Source: Galeruca laticollis
Lineage: Eukaryota; Arthropoda; Insecta; Coleoptera; Chrysomelidae
Length of the DNA stretch: 64,000 nt
NCBI GenBank assembly: GCA_963921935.1
Contig: OY998184.1
Coordinates: 26,787,067 to 26,851,066, forward strand
Direction: 5' to 3'
The notes under the pieces were generated by a model that saw only the letters and a program-made list of their open reading frames with translations, was not told where the DNA came from and searched no databases. The first letter of the stretch is position 1, and each line of letters begins with the position of its first letter. Shown in pieces: positions 20,964 through 31,339 of the stretch. The position numbers and the translations under genes are program-made.

Positions 20964-23900
20964 CTATTCGAGGCCCGGGATTCCGAGACTTCTTGTGAAG
21001 TTTATCAGTTTCCTGGGAGCTAAGTTCCTGATGTCGGAGGGCGTTAAAAAGGCCCCTTCCAGGAACTTAAGCCTCTTGCAGAAAAGCGCTGGGCATTCGC
21101 AAAGCAAATGTTCTGCAGTTTCCGCGAAGTTCTCGCAGTAGCGGCAACTGTCACTCTCTGATTTGCCCATCTTTTTGAGGTGATACCCCAGAGGGCAGTG
21201 TCCAGTGAGGAGTCCCGTTACCATCTTCAAGTCTTTCTTGTCCAACTCGAGAAGCTGTTTAGCTTTCTTAGGCGATAGGCACACTAGTCTTTTCGCTTGT
21301 CTTTGTCCTGGCACTTAATTCCAGTGAGATTTCATTTCATCGGTTTCCCAGCGTCGGAACTCCTCTTTTAAGTGGGCTTTGGAGAGTCCACAGAAGGGTT
21401 CTGGGCCGGGAAATTGTGTATTTGCCCCTTCTTTGGCAAGGCAATCTGCTTCTTCGTTGCCTTCAATTCCTCTGTGACCTGGCACCCACATCAGGGTGAC
21501 CTGATTGTTTGCTGCCAGTTGTCTCAGGGATTGTTTACAGTCCCAAGTTAGCTTAGACTCATAGGTGTATGACCTCAGAGCTTTTAGCGCTGCTTGGCTA
21601 TCTGACAGTATATAGATTTTTTCCCTTCGAGTGCCTCTTTCAAGGCATTCCTGGGCACATAGTTCTATAGCATGTACTTCTGCTTGGAAGATGGTTGGGG
21701 TGTTACCAAGGGGTTTTGAGAGCCTGAAATTCGGTCCTGTAACGCCCACTCCAACCCTTTCGTCCATCTTAGATCCATCTGTGTACCACACTGATGCATC
21801 CCTTCCCAGTTGAGGTCCGTTCTCTGTGCAAGTTTGGTGGCTGTTTATGACCACTTCAAACTGCATTTCGAAGTCGTACCTAACTGGCATGAAATCTGTC
21901 GGTTTAGACATGGCTTCTAGGGAAATATGTTCCAAAATCTTTAAGTGTCCGATCAGATTTCCTGCTTTTAGGCTTTTTGTCTGGCTCAGTCTGAAGGCAC
22001 TGTTTGCTGCTTCTTTCTTTACACATAGGTGCAATGGCGGAAGGTTCAACATTACCTCTAGAGCTGCAGTAGGGCACGTAAATATTGCCCCTGTTATTCC
22101 CAGACAGGCTAGCCGCTGCACTTTCTGCAGCTTGACTTGTGCCGAAATTTGTTAAGTTTTTGGCCACCACACTAGTGAGGCGTAGGTGACCATGGGTTTG
22201 ATGATCGTTTGGTATGACCAATAAATCATTTTTGGTTTCAGACCCCATGTCTTACCAAAGACTCTGCGGCATGTCCAACTTGCCGCTGTAGCTCTGGAAA
22301 GAATGTGGTTGATTTGGCTGTTCCAAGTCAGTTTATGGTCTATTATAACTCCCAAATATTTCACCTCTTTGGAAAATGTTAGATGGGTTCCATTCAGAGT
22401 TGGGGCTTTAAGTTCGTACTTTCGCCTCTTGGTGAATGGAACCAGCACTGTTTTGCTAGGATTGACGTTGAGTCCTTCCTTTGCGCACCAGCTTCTGATT
22501 ATGTTTAGGGCTAATTGCATGCGGTCGGAGATTACTCCGTCATGTTTGCCCCTAATGGTGACGACTAGGTCATCGGCATAACCTTGAGTCGTGAAACCAG
22601 ATTCGTGTAGCTTTACTAACAGGTCGTCGACAACCAGTGACCACAGCAAAGGCGATAAAACTCCCCCTTGGGGGCAACCTTTTTCTGCTGTCATCTTGAC
22701 TGTCTCTCCCCCAAGGGTCGCCACAATGATTCTGTTTTTTAGCATTGATTGTGTCCATCTGATCAGTGAGGCGTTGATATTCCTTTCCTCTAATGATCTG
22801 GTTATGGAGGCATGTGAGGTGTTGTCGAAAGCACCCTCTATGTCAATGAAGGCACAAAGAGCCATTTCTTTTGCCACATATGTCTTTTCAATGCTTTCAA
22901 TTAGGCATTGTAGAGCATTAATCGTGGATTTTCCTGCTTGATAAGCAAACTGTTTCTTGTGAAGCGGTCTTAACTCGAGGAGTTCGCTTCTGACATAACA
23001 GTCTATTATTTTCTCCATTGCTTTCAGGAGAAAAGAGGTGAGGCTAATGGGGCGATAAGACTTTGGTTCGTCCATTGGGCGTCTTCCAGTCTTAGGTATG
23101 AACGCCACTACAGCCTCTCTCCAGGTCTTCGGTATGTAGCCGAAGATAAAGCTGGCTTTGAATAGCGTTTTCAGGAAGGGTTCTATTAATTCAAGGCCAT
23201 GTTGCAGTAAGGCGGGGAATATCCCGTCCTTTCCTGGCGACTTAAATGGTTTGAAACTTTTGATAGCCCATTTGATTCTTTGGGTTGTGAAAATTTTCCC
23301 AGCTAGGCTTTTGCTGGCTCTATTGGGGTTGCGAACGACCCCTTCCAGGTGAGCACTTTGCTGTTCATTTTCCACAACCGCTTCAGAACCAGGAAAGTGC
23401 GTCTGCAAGAGAACACTTAGACTCTCCTTAGGGTTATCAGTGTATCCTCCGTTCGGCTTTTTGATCAGACCGATACCGTTGGAATGTTCTTTTGAGAGAA
23501 CTTTCTGGAGACGCTGTGCTGGGGCCAATTCAGTGATCCCCTCGCACAACTGTCTCCATGTTCTTCTTTTCGATTTTCTGAGTTCTTTGTTGTACTCAGA
23601 AAGAGCTGTTTTGTAGTCTTCCCAGTGTCCCAGACTCTTAGCTCTATTGAAAAGTCTTCTGACTTTCACCCGTAATTTTGCTAGTTCCTTATTCCACCAA
23701 GGCACGTCCCGAGTGGTTGCCTTTTGTTTTTCGGGACAGCTGAATTCATATGCTTTTGTTATAGCATTTTGAAGTTGTGTCGAGGCTGCATCAAGTTCCT
23801 CTATTGATTCAATGGATGTTTGGAAGTCCTCCGTTTCCCCTCCAAGATGCTCTTTGTAAGCATCCCAGTTAGTCAACTTTGGCACCCTATATCCCTCGAA

Positions 23901-24596
23901 GCGTGTCTCCGACGTCTCCAGGTCGAACCTAATGTGCTGATGGTCCGACATTGAAGAGTCGTCAGAGACATGCCAGTTGTTAATGTAATTTGTTATAAAT
24001 GAATCAGCAAGGGTAAGATCAAGTACCTCTTTTCTGATCGCATTTATAAAGGTGGGTTTATTACCTCTATTGATAATGTCGATGTTAGTTGCCGCCAAAT
24101 ATTCTAAAAGGTACTCACCTCGTGCGTTAGTGTCCGTGCTTCCCCATGTTAGGTGGTGGGCGTTCGCATCGCAGCACAGAATGAAGTGCCTGTTCCCTTT
24201 TTTGCACCATCTGATGAGGCTTTGGACTTCTTCTGGTGGAGGGTGTGTTGTCGAGTCCCCTGGGAAGTAGGCTGAGGCAATGACCATCTGCCTCTTGCCT
24301 GCTTCAGTTGGCACTTCCACGATGGCGGTTGCCAAAACTCCAGTGATGAACTCTGGAACAGGTAAAAATTTTATATTGGGTGCGAGCAATATGGCTGCTC
24401 GTGGTTTTTCGTGAGAAGTGCAATAAAGTAACTTACACGATTTAATGTTGAGTCCTTGTATTCGTCCTCCGTTTATCCAGGGCTCTTGGAGCATCCCTAT
24501 ATGTAAATTGCCTTCAATAAACCTCCTTCTAAGCACACTCGTGGCTGCTTTTGAATGTTGGAGGTTTATTTGAATGCAATTGAGCTTTTGGCTCAT
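20964..24596 (-). pseudogene. LOA LINE ORF2: endonuclease, reverse transcriptase, RNase H
   Basis: One continuous frame of 1,211 codons except for two TAA stops, at codon 815 (22152-22154) and codon 1094 (21315-21317). Apurinic-type endonuclease: QEPWING, CDANAHHLTWGS and MSDHQHIRF (about 215). Reverse transcriptase: FIDIEGAFDN (about 582), PQGGVLSPLLW and GYADDLVV (about 672). RNase H: WYTDGSKMDE (about 940), AEVHAIEL, ILSDSQAAL and PGHRGIEGNEEAD. C-terminal zinc-like CRYC...HLLCEC. The protein nicks DNA and copies element RNA at the nick. The stops follow the RT domain and the RNase H domain, so endonuclease and RT could still be made, but a full product could not. Confidence 0.92.
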
Positions 24597-25795
24597 TTCT
24601 TCGGGGGCTTAGGAGGGGCTTTTGGTTTCCCCTCTTTCCTAGCTCCGCCGGTATGAGGGCTGTCCTTGGTCCGAGGCACCTTTTTGCCTTTGGTTAGTTT
24701 CTGCCCTTTACTTGCAGATTTTTCAACATTTTTGGCAGCCTGTTCGGTCTGCTTCTTGTTGTTATCTGCACTCTGTGTGGTGCCCGAGGTACCAGGTTCT
24801 GAGGGATCAAGTGTGGCCGATTTGTGTTTGCCACCTCTTGCCCTGAGGGTTGTGTGACCAAACTTATAGTTGATCACCATCCCTGTTTTCCTTAATCTCT
24901 CGGCCGACTGAAGGTCCACTGAGACAGTAAGAAGTTCCAGAGGGCCTTCGGATGTTCTCCTAAGTACCCTCCAGTTCGTTGCGTTGAGGTCATTTTGGGC
25001 CTCTATTAATCCAAGGATTTTTTCCGTGGAGTATCCCTGGCTGCCTGGCAAGTACGCAACCAGAATCTCGCTGTGAGGCATCGCTGCCTCCTCAACAACC
25101 TCCAGCCGCGCACCCTCCCAGGGTTTTATGTCCACGATGGCACCTTTCAACCACTGCACGGTGGCGTTATCGGCGCACATCAGGGCTAGCCATCCAGGTC
25201 TATCATGTGAGCTGTGGAAGAAAGGCTTTGTGGTAGCCTTCTTCCCCAGCTCAATGATTTTGTCCAGTATGGCTTCCTTTACGGCTTCTATTTGTTCCGT
25301 TGTCAGGAGAACCTCTGGATAGTTAGCTGGCAGAATGCCCACTTTCACGCCTCCGGTAGCTTGACTGAAGGTTGGTTTGGTGGGCACTGAGGCACTGCTG
25401 CCTCTATCTGTCGCCTTCTGTCTTTTCTTCAGTTGACCGTCGGGAGTCTTTTCTTCTGACCGGACTCTTTTCAGTCCTTTGTCAGAGGTAGGCTTCTTCA
25501 TAGGTTCAACCGATTTCAATCTGGCCTCTTCTATTGGGAGGCCTTGTTTGACGAGGTATTTAAACCTCTTTCTGGCAGCTCCGCTGAGCCTGATTCTGTC
25601 CTTCCCTTTCAAGAGGGTTTTAGAGGACTTATCGGTATCCTCGTCGCTGCCAGATTTGAGCAGGTCAGCTTCAGTGTCAGTACATTCGGCGTCCTGTGTG
25701 ATGCTGCCTGTTTCCATGAGGATTTCGTCCTCTGTGTTTTTTGGGGAGTTTTCCTCACCCTGATTTTTTCCTACGTTTTCCATAAATGGTCCCAC
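24593..25795 (-). CDS. LOA LINE ORF1 (DUF4780-type nucleic-acid-binding protein)
   Basis: Intact 400-codon ORF. Acidic N-terminus (residues 1-60), then a basic segment LSGAARKRFKYLVKQGLPIE (about 70-90) common in LOA ORF1 proteins, and a Lys/Arg-rich linker. A folded domain spans about 150-320, with PWEGARLEVVEE, ILVAYLPGSQ and NWRVLRRTSEGP typical of DUF4780. The basic, proline-rich tail ends PPKPPKK. It probably coats element RNA in the particle. There is no CCHC knuckle. Its stop overlaps the ORF2 start as ATGA, suggesting translation by termination-reinitiation. Confidence 0.9.
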   Translation of the reverse strand: MGPFMENVGKNQGEENSPKNTEDEILMETGSITQDAECTDTEADLLKSGSDEDTDKSSKTLLKGKDRIRLSGAARKRFKYLVKQGLPIEEARLKSVEPMKKPTSDKGLKRVRSEEKTPDGQLKKRQKATDRGSSASVPTKPTFSQATGGVKVGILPANYPEVLLTTEQIEAVKEAILDKIIELGKKATTKPFFHSSHDRPGWLALMCADNATVQWLKGAIVDIKPWEGARLEVVEEAAMPHSEILVAYLPGSQGYSTEKILGLIEAQNDLNATNWRVLRRTSEGPLELLTVSVDLQSAERLRKTGMVINYKFGHTTLRARGGKHKSATLDPSEPGTSGTTQSADNNKKQTEQAAKNVEKSASKGQKLTKGKKVPRTKDSPHTGGARKEGKPKAPPKPPKK

Positions 25796-26212
25796 GAAAA
25801 GCTAGGGAAAGAACAGTCACCTACGGCAGAGCCCCGCATGCCGCAGGAAGGCCATTGAAACCGGGGGGCGCCAGTTGCCCCGGAGTTCGCATAATAGCAG
25901 CTAGTCTACCCACTAGCCATGCAGTCATCAGCTTATGCTGTTCCACCTTGAACTTGGGGAGATTTTTATTGTAGTTCTCTTCTACTTGGCCGGCTGTTTA
26001 AGGCAAGCCCCCGCGTTCTGTGAAACGCGGTATGTACTAGGCAGGTTTCCACAGATAGAGCGTCCACTCCGGCGCGCCGAGGACGCTCCGGACAGGGTAT
26101 CCAGTCGCCCCCCCGCGCCCCGGAGCGCAGGCTCCCTCCTCCACGCTGTGGTTCCTAGTACTGTCCCTTAACTAAGGGGGATTTTTTCAACATACCTTGT
26201 TCTTTAAATCAT

Positions 26213-26610
26213 AATAACAAGTGAATTAAAATATAATATTCAAATTATAGTTATCTGATAAATAGATACCATCACTTTCAATGTGAAGTTTAATTCTTGA
26301 TGGACATATTCCACGAATATGGATGCTTCCTGAGATCTCTATACTGCGTTTCTTATACGAAGAAAAAAATCGTAAAATTATACATTCATAAAAACTAAAC
26401 AATTATAATAAAAGGGATGTACAATTTGAAACGGTCCTATTACACACATATAAAATAGATTCTGTTCCACTTGCAAGTTTTTTTCTATCCCTACAACAAT
26501 AATCAATTTCTGTTTTATAATCCTCTTCAAGATGTAAACTCTTCCATATTCCTAAAATATAAAATATATTGATTGATAGTAACCTCATAAGAATTATTAT
26601 CTTCTTGTAA
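26213..26610. other. Flank of the LINE, no gene recognised
   Basis: AT-rich. A 61-codon minus-strand ORF (26403-26588) looks like chance. Confidence 0.4.
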
Positions 26611-26619
26611 ATCTGTGTT

Positions 26620-27120
26620 ACTAATGGCTTTCAGAGCCACTAAGACATTCGATAACACTAGTAGATTTGTCAGACGATCCTGTATTAACGTTAAACTACA
26701 GCATTATCAAAAATGTATTTTTCTTTAATCCATTCAGATTCGCATTTCTTCACAGGTTCGCCAATAGAACACCATTCTTGAAGATCTACTTTAGAAAATT
26801 TCTTCCTGACTAATTTTAAACATATTCCTGAAACATCCTACCCTATCTTGAATCGCATGTGCGAGCTGCGGTTGTATGTTCTATCAGTATACACAATATT
26901 CCTGCCTTCAGCTCTGTATTTAATAATATTTTCTAAGAAATTAATTCTTTTAAGATGAATATCATGTGATTCCATAATCACCTTTCTGTTTTCTTGTGTG
27001 CGATGCCATCTACAATAAAGGCATTATTTTTAATTAAATACTTGTGCATGTTACAAATTGATATTTTTAATTTTTCAATATTTATTGGATTTTTATCTTA
27101 ATCTTTCTTCTGATCATGAA
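26620..27120 (-). pseudogene. IS630/Tc1-like transposase fragment
   Basis: The minus strand stays open through NRKVIMESHDIHLKRINF, IIKYRAEGRNIVYTDRTY (the first catalytic block; the family has IVYTDETY, so the usual Glu after Asp is Arg) and NRSSHMRF, then a stop. Downstream KFSKVDLQEWC and EPVKKCESEW continue in another frame. Upstream, NAFIVDGIAHKK precedes it. Same family as the pseudogene at 5014-7464, but a different and more decayed copy. Confidence 0.6.
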
Positions 27121-27129
27121 CGTGTTCCA

Positions 27130-27600
27130 CTCGATCAACATTTTTCCCCATTCTAGTAACACTTGCATCTTCAATAACTGATAAAAACTCCCTACTCACC
27201 TAAAACTTATACATTTCAGCAGCCGCCACAAAGAAGAAAGAAGTTCTACTTATAGTAAACTCAGGTAAAGCAATGCGCAGTTTGTGAAGATTACCTTGAA
27301 AAAAAGGAATAGGTATACTTTAATATCAAGCTATTTTTCTCTTAACACTATTAAAAGTAATACTTAAAAAATCGTGCTAGAAGTAAACTGGCAGAAATTC
27401 CTTGCAATTAATTTTAGTATCTTCATGATTTGATGTTATTAAACTTACAATTTAATGTAGGGTCCCTTTTCTCCAGAATGTAGCAATTGTAAAAGATATC
27501 CCGAATCATTTCCACTTCTACACATTTTAGCGCATTGACAATGATCATTTTTTAGAAAATATGGTTTTAGATTAAATAAAACACAGAACCCTCACTTATC
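27130..27600. other. No gene recognised
   Basis: AT-rich sequence between a transposase fragment and the LINE tail. Possibly more of the transposase, but unreadable. Confidence 0.4.
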
Positions 27601-27604
27601 AACT

Positions 27605-29585
27605 AGCTTCTTCTTCTTCTTTGTGTGCCATGCTTGTTATCAAACGTTGGCTATCATCAAGCGTTCAGGCGTTGGTTATCATCGAGTTGACAATTTGTTG
27701 GAAAGCTTCTTGATCGGTAGCTACATGAAACAATTTTTCGACTGTTCGACCTGTCCAATGTCTAATATTACGAAGCCAAGAAAGCTGTTTTCTGCCAATC
27801 CATCGTTTTCCTTCTATTTTACCCTGGATAATTAATCAGAACATTTGATATTTACGCCCCCTCATTATATGTCCAAAGTATTCGACTTTTCTTATTTTGA
27901 TGGTGTTTGTCAATTCTCGCTCTTTATGTAGGGATTCTAACACATGTTCATTAGTTAGGTGTGCTGTCCACGGAATTTTTACCATACGGCGATAGCACCA
28001 TAACTCAAACGCTTACAATTTATTTAGGTGCTTGACTTTCAGTGTCCAGATTTCACATCCATAAAGGAAAACAGACCAAACGTAGCACTTTAATACTCTT
28101 AGACGGATGTTCATCGAAAGACATCAATTACATAATACAGAAAGCTGACTAGTGAAACTTTTACGTGCCAGTTCTATTCTGGTTGAGATTTCTTCATCGC
28201 TTTCAACTCTATAGTCCATCCAGCTACCGAAATACCTAAAGTGTTGTACTTTGTCCAGAATTTTATGACCTAATTTTAATTGTGGATACTCGATATTAAT
28301 TTTACCGACAACCATCCACTCAGTTTTCTTTGTGTTGACACTTAAAAAATCATTTTCCTTGCATGCATTGTTTACTGCATTTAGTAGTGTTTGGAGGTCT
28401 TCGAGGCTTTCTGCCATTATAGCAGTATCATCAGCGTACCTAATGTTGTTAATGACCAATTTCAACACCTTCATGACGATACTTAAGCGCTTCTTCAAAG
28501 ACGGCTTCCGAGTAGACATTAAAAAGCATTGGTGACATGCTACATCCCTGCCTAACGCCACGTTTAATAGGAACTTTTTCTGAAACCTCTTGTTCCACTT
28601 GTACTCTAGCAGTCTGGTTATAGTAAAGGTTTTTGAGCAGTCTTACATCATATGAGTCAAGACCAATTCGATCTAAGCATTGAAACAGTGGTGTATGCGT
28701 AACGTTGTCAAAGGCTTTCTCGAAATCGATGAAACATACGTAAATGTTTTTATGAAATTCAACACTCTTTTGCAAAAGTGTTCGCATACAGAACAACGCC
28801 TCACGGGTACCCATACCACCTCGAAAACCAAACTGCTCATCTCTGATTCTGTCCTCACAAAGTCGATATATACGATGCTGCAATATTTTCAAAAATATTC
28901 TTTTCGGTTACTCTTTTTCGGGATAGTAACAAATAAGGATTCTAACCAGTCGTCTGGTATTTCACCAGTGCTATATATCTTGTTAAATAAGGACGCGATG
29001 ATCCCAACGCTCTCGTTGTCTAATAATTTTGGCAGTTCTGCAGGTACTTCGTCCTGTGCAGGGGTCTTTCTTCGCTTTGCTTGATCTATTGCTTTTTGTA
29101 CTTTGGAAACTAGGATCGGTGGGCCTTTGTCCCTGTTTGATGTTGTTTGTTGGTATTCTCTTTGGTCGTCTTTGAATAACTCTTTTATATAATTTTCCCA
29201 TTCGGTACAGCGCTCCTCTACCTCACTTGATATTCTTCCACTAGTCTCGGATGATACTTGCCTTGTGAGTTTTATGTGCTCCCGTTAATTCTTTTAGTTT
29301 TTTGTGTAAGTGGAAACCATCATGCTGTTATTCCAGTTCAATTTCTAGACAAGATTCCTTTAGCCATCATTCTTTTGCTGCTTTAATTTTTTTCCGTATT
29401 TCCTTATGAATTTCATTATACTTTTCTCTAATTTCAGTTTTGTGTTGTCTTCATATGTCCATTAGGTATAAAATATCCTGTGTCATCCACTTCTTTTTAG
29501 CCTTACGTTTTTTTGATAAATTCTTTTGAGCTGTAGTTATTATTGAGGTTTTTATTTGTTTCCAGTAATCATTCGCAGTGCTAGG
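27605..29585 (-). pseudogene. RTE-type LINE reverse transcriptase, 5'-truncated
   Basis: Minus strand from about 29585 to a GAAGAAGAAGAAG tail at 27603. Blocks in order: KKWMTQDILYLMD, EWENYIKELF-like, LVSKVQKAIDQAK and EVPAELPKLL (about 29030), FGFRGGMGTREALF, CFIDFEKAFDNVTH (A box), RQGCSMSPMLFN, RYADDTAIMAES (YADD, about 28430), KILDKVQHFRYFGSWM, and GCEIWTLK. The end is GHIMRGRKY and GRKQLSWLRNIR..W. The main breaks are a frameshift between 28449 and 28561, a stop near 28890 and stops in the last 500 bp. The endonuclease is missing through 5' truncation, which is the rule for RTE copies. Confidence 0.85.
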
Positions 29586-29591
29586 GTCAGC

Positions 29592-29854
29592 GCATTTATC
29601 CCCAAAAAGTTGGAATTTTGTTTTCCTGAGTTATTTTTTTGTTTTTCGGCGAGAAAAACACGAAAAACGGGTTTTTGGAAAAAAAATATTGTGTGTACCT
29701 ATGTCGTCGTCGTTGGCCACTTTTTGTAACATGTCTTGCACTCACGATACAGCCCCCGGAGTGCATAAAAGACACCGATTTCATGATTGGATATTGTTCA
29801 GGGCGTCTCACAGATCAACCCTATTGATTTTCCGCTTACCAAAACCACTACAAT
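29592..29854 (+). repeat. Satellite locus 2, left part (leader plus one partial unit)
   Basis: A leader with GTCGTCGTCG (29704-29713) and GGCCACTTTTTGTAACATG is followed by one unit, CACGATACAGCCCCCGGAGTG... to ...CCACTACAAT. It matches locus 1 (10945-11220) in order and spacing. The unit is cut at 29854 by a 7.4-kb insertion and resumes at 37298. Confidence 0.8.
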
Positions 29855-30316
29855 CCCACTATGCAAATAAATATTACAGTTATGTTAATTCAACATCACA
29901 TTGTGATAATGTTCTTCCTTTTTTCCACTTGTTTTCATCACATGCACATCTATACAACCGCTCATCCCAGCTTGTGGCTGTTAACTTTTGTGATGTTTCA
30001 GCTTAACTTCTCAGCGATGTAAAAACGCTGTCTTTTTACATTACTGTGATGTTACTAGAAGTTCCTCAGAAGGAAGTCTTTATAACGAACTAAAAACAAC
30101 ATTTCTGTTACATTCTGAAATGCTTTTTAATATCTTGTCGATGTTAATGCAATGTCTAAAAAATAACATCTTATCAATGATCTAAATGCGACATTTCAAA
30201 AACAAAATACAGTGTATTCTCGTAGATGTTGTATGGACATTACATAAACCTCTAAATAATATACCTCAAACATTTTAGATGACATCCTATAGATGTTTCT
30301 GTGCCTAATCAGCAAA

Positions 30317-31336
30317 TACAGGGTGAACAACTAAGAACGCCGGCTGTCGGCCATATTTACAAAAATAGTCATGGTACAACTTTAAGAAAATACGTTCAGG
30401 AGAATGACCCTAAAAAATCGTTGGAAAATATTTTTGAGTTCCTAAAACATCTGCTATGGGTTGGAATGAACATTTAAAAACATAATACTGTGATTATCTC
30501 CAAAAAAGACATACTAAATGTATCCTAGAAATACAATTTTTGATACATTGTTGAGATTATGAAAAAATGTAGTTAGGGAGTTTTTGACCTTATTCTTCAA
30601 GTAAGGGATGGGGGAAGGTACAACCCAAAAAACAAATATCGTAACACTTTTTTTTAATCGATATCTATGTTTTTGGCGTCATTTTTCCTCTTTAATAAGA
30701 TATGCTTAACAAAAATAACAAAATTGTACAATTTTTTCAACGCTATGTGAAAAAGTCGACAATTTTCCCATTTTTCTCGGAAATTTCGAATGTAATGAGA
30801 CATTTTTTGTAATTCTGATGAAAAGGGGTTTAAAAATAGGAATCTATTCCAAGAAATAAGATTTACAATATCAGATATAAAATTTTAAAAAATGCTTCAA
30901 TTTAGATTTGAAATTTCCGAGTGGACACAAAATTATCTAATTTTGTTATTAATCTTATTAAACAGAAAAACTCTTTTAAATGCAGCTAAAATCATTAATA
31001 TCGGTTAAAAAACGAAAAGGTTATACATTTGTTCATAAGTTTGAACCTTCCCCACCCATTATTTGAAGAATAATGGTAAAAAATCTCCTTAATTAAATTT
31101 TTTCATAATCTCATCAAGATTGCAAAGATTGTATTTTTAGGACACCTCTAGTTTGTTTTTTTGGACTATTATGTTTTTGAGTGTTCATTCCACCCCTAGC
31201 GGATATTTTAGAGACTGCAATATATTTTCCAGCAATTTTTCAGGATCACTTACATAAAGGTAATTTTTATGAAAGTTGTACCATGATTCTTTTCTGAGAT
31301 GTGGCCTACAGTCGTTCTTAGTTGTTCATCCTGTAC
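30317..31336. mobile_element. 1-kb foldback MITE (Tc1/mariner type)
   Basis: The ends are TACAGGGTGAACAACTAAGA and its inverse TTAGTTGTTCATCCTGTA. The inverted arms extend about 330 bp each (30317-30640, 31010-31335). They share blocks such as GTTGTACCATGA, AATGAACA and CTTCCCC..CC, with extended similarity towards a ~370-bp centre. A TA dinucleotide is present at both outer ends. No coding capacity. Confidence 0.8.
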
Positions 31337-31339
31337 ATT

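Larger units (their letters stand above)
20874..26201 (-). mobile_element. Near-full-length LOA-clade LINE
   Basis: A 5,328-bp minus-strand element flanked by the 11-bp direct repeat CTTTAAATCAT (20863-20873 and 26202-26212). It has a GC-rich ~400-bp 5' UTR (25796-26201), ORF1, ORF2, and a short 3' UTR ending in TACAAT-type repeats (20874-20895). The DUF4780-type ORF1 and the endonuclease-RT-RNase H order in ORF2 place it in the LOA clade. GC content is clearly above the surroundings. Only two stops disrupt it, so insertion was recent. Confidence 0.9.

Noticed and set aside
21631..25974. Many plus-strand ORFs across the LOA LINE
   Set aside because: The GC-rich coding strand leaves long antisense open frames; no motif, and the minus-strand ORFs are clearly the real ones.
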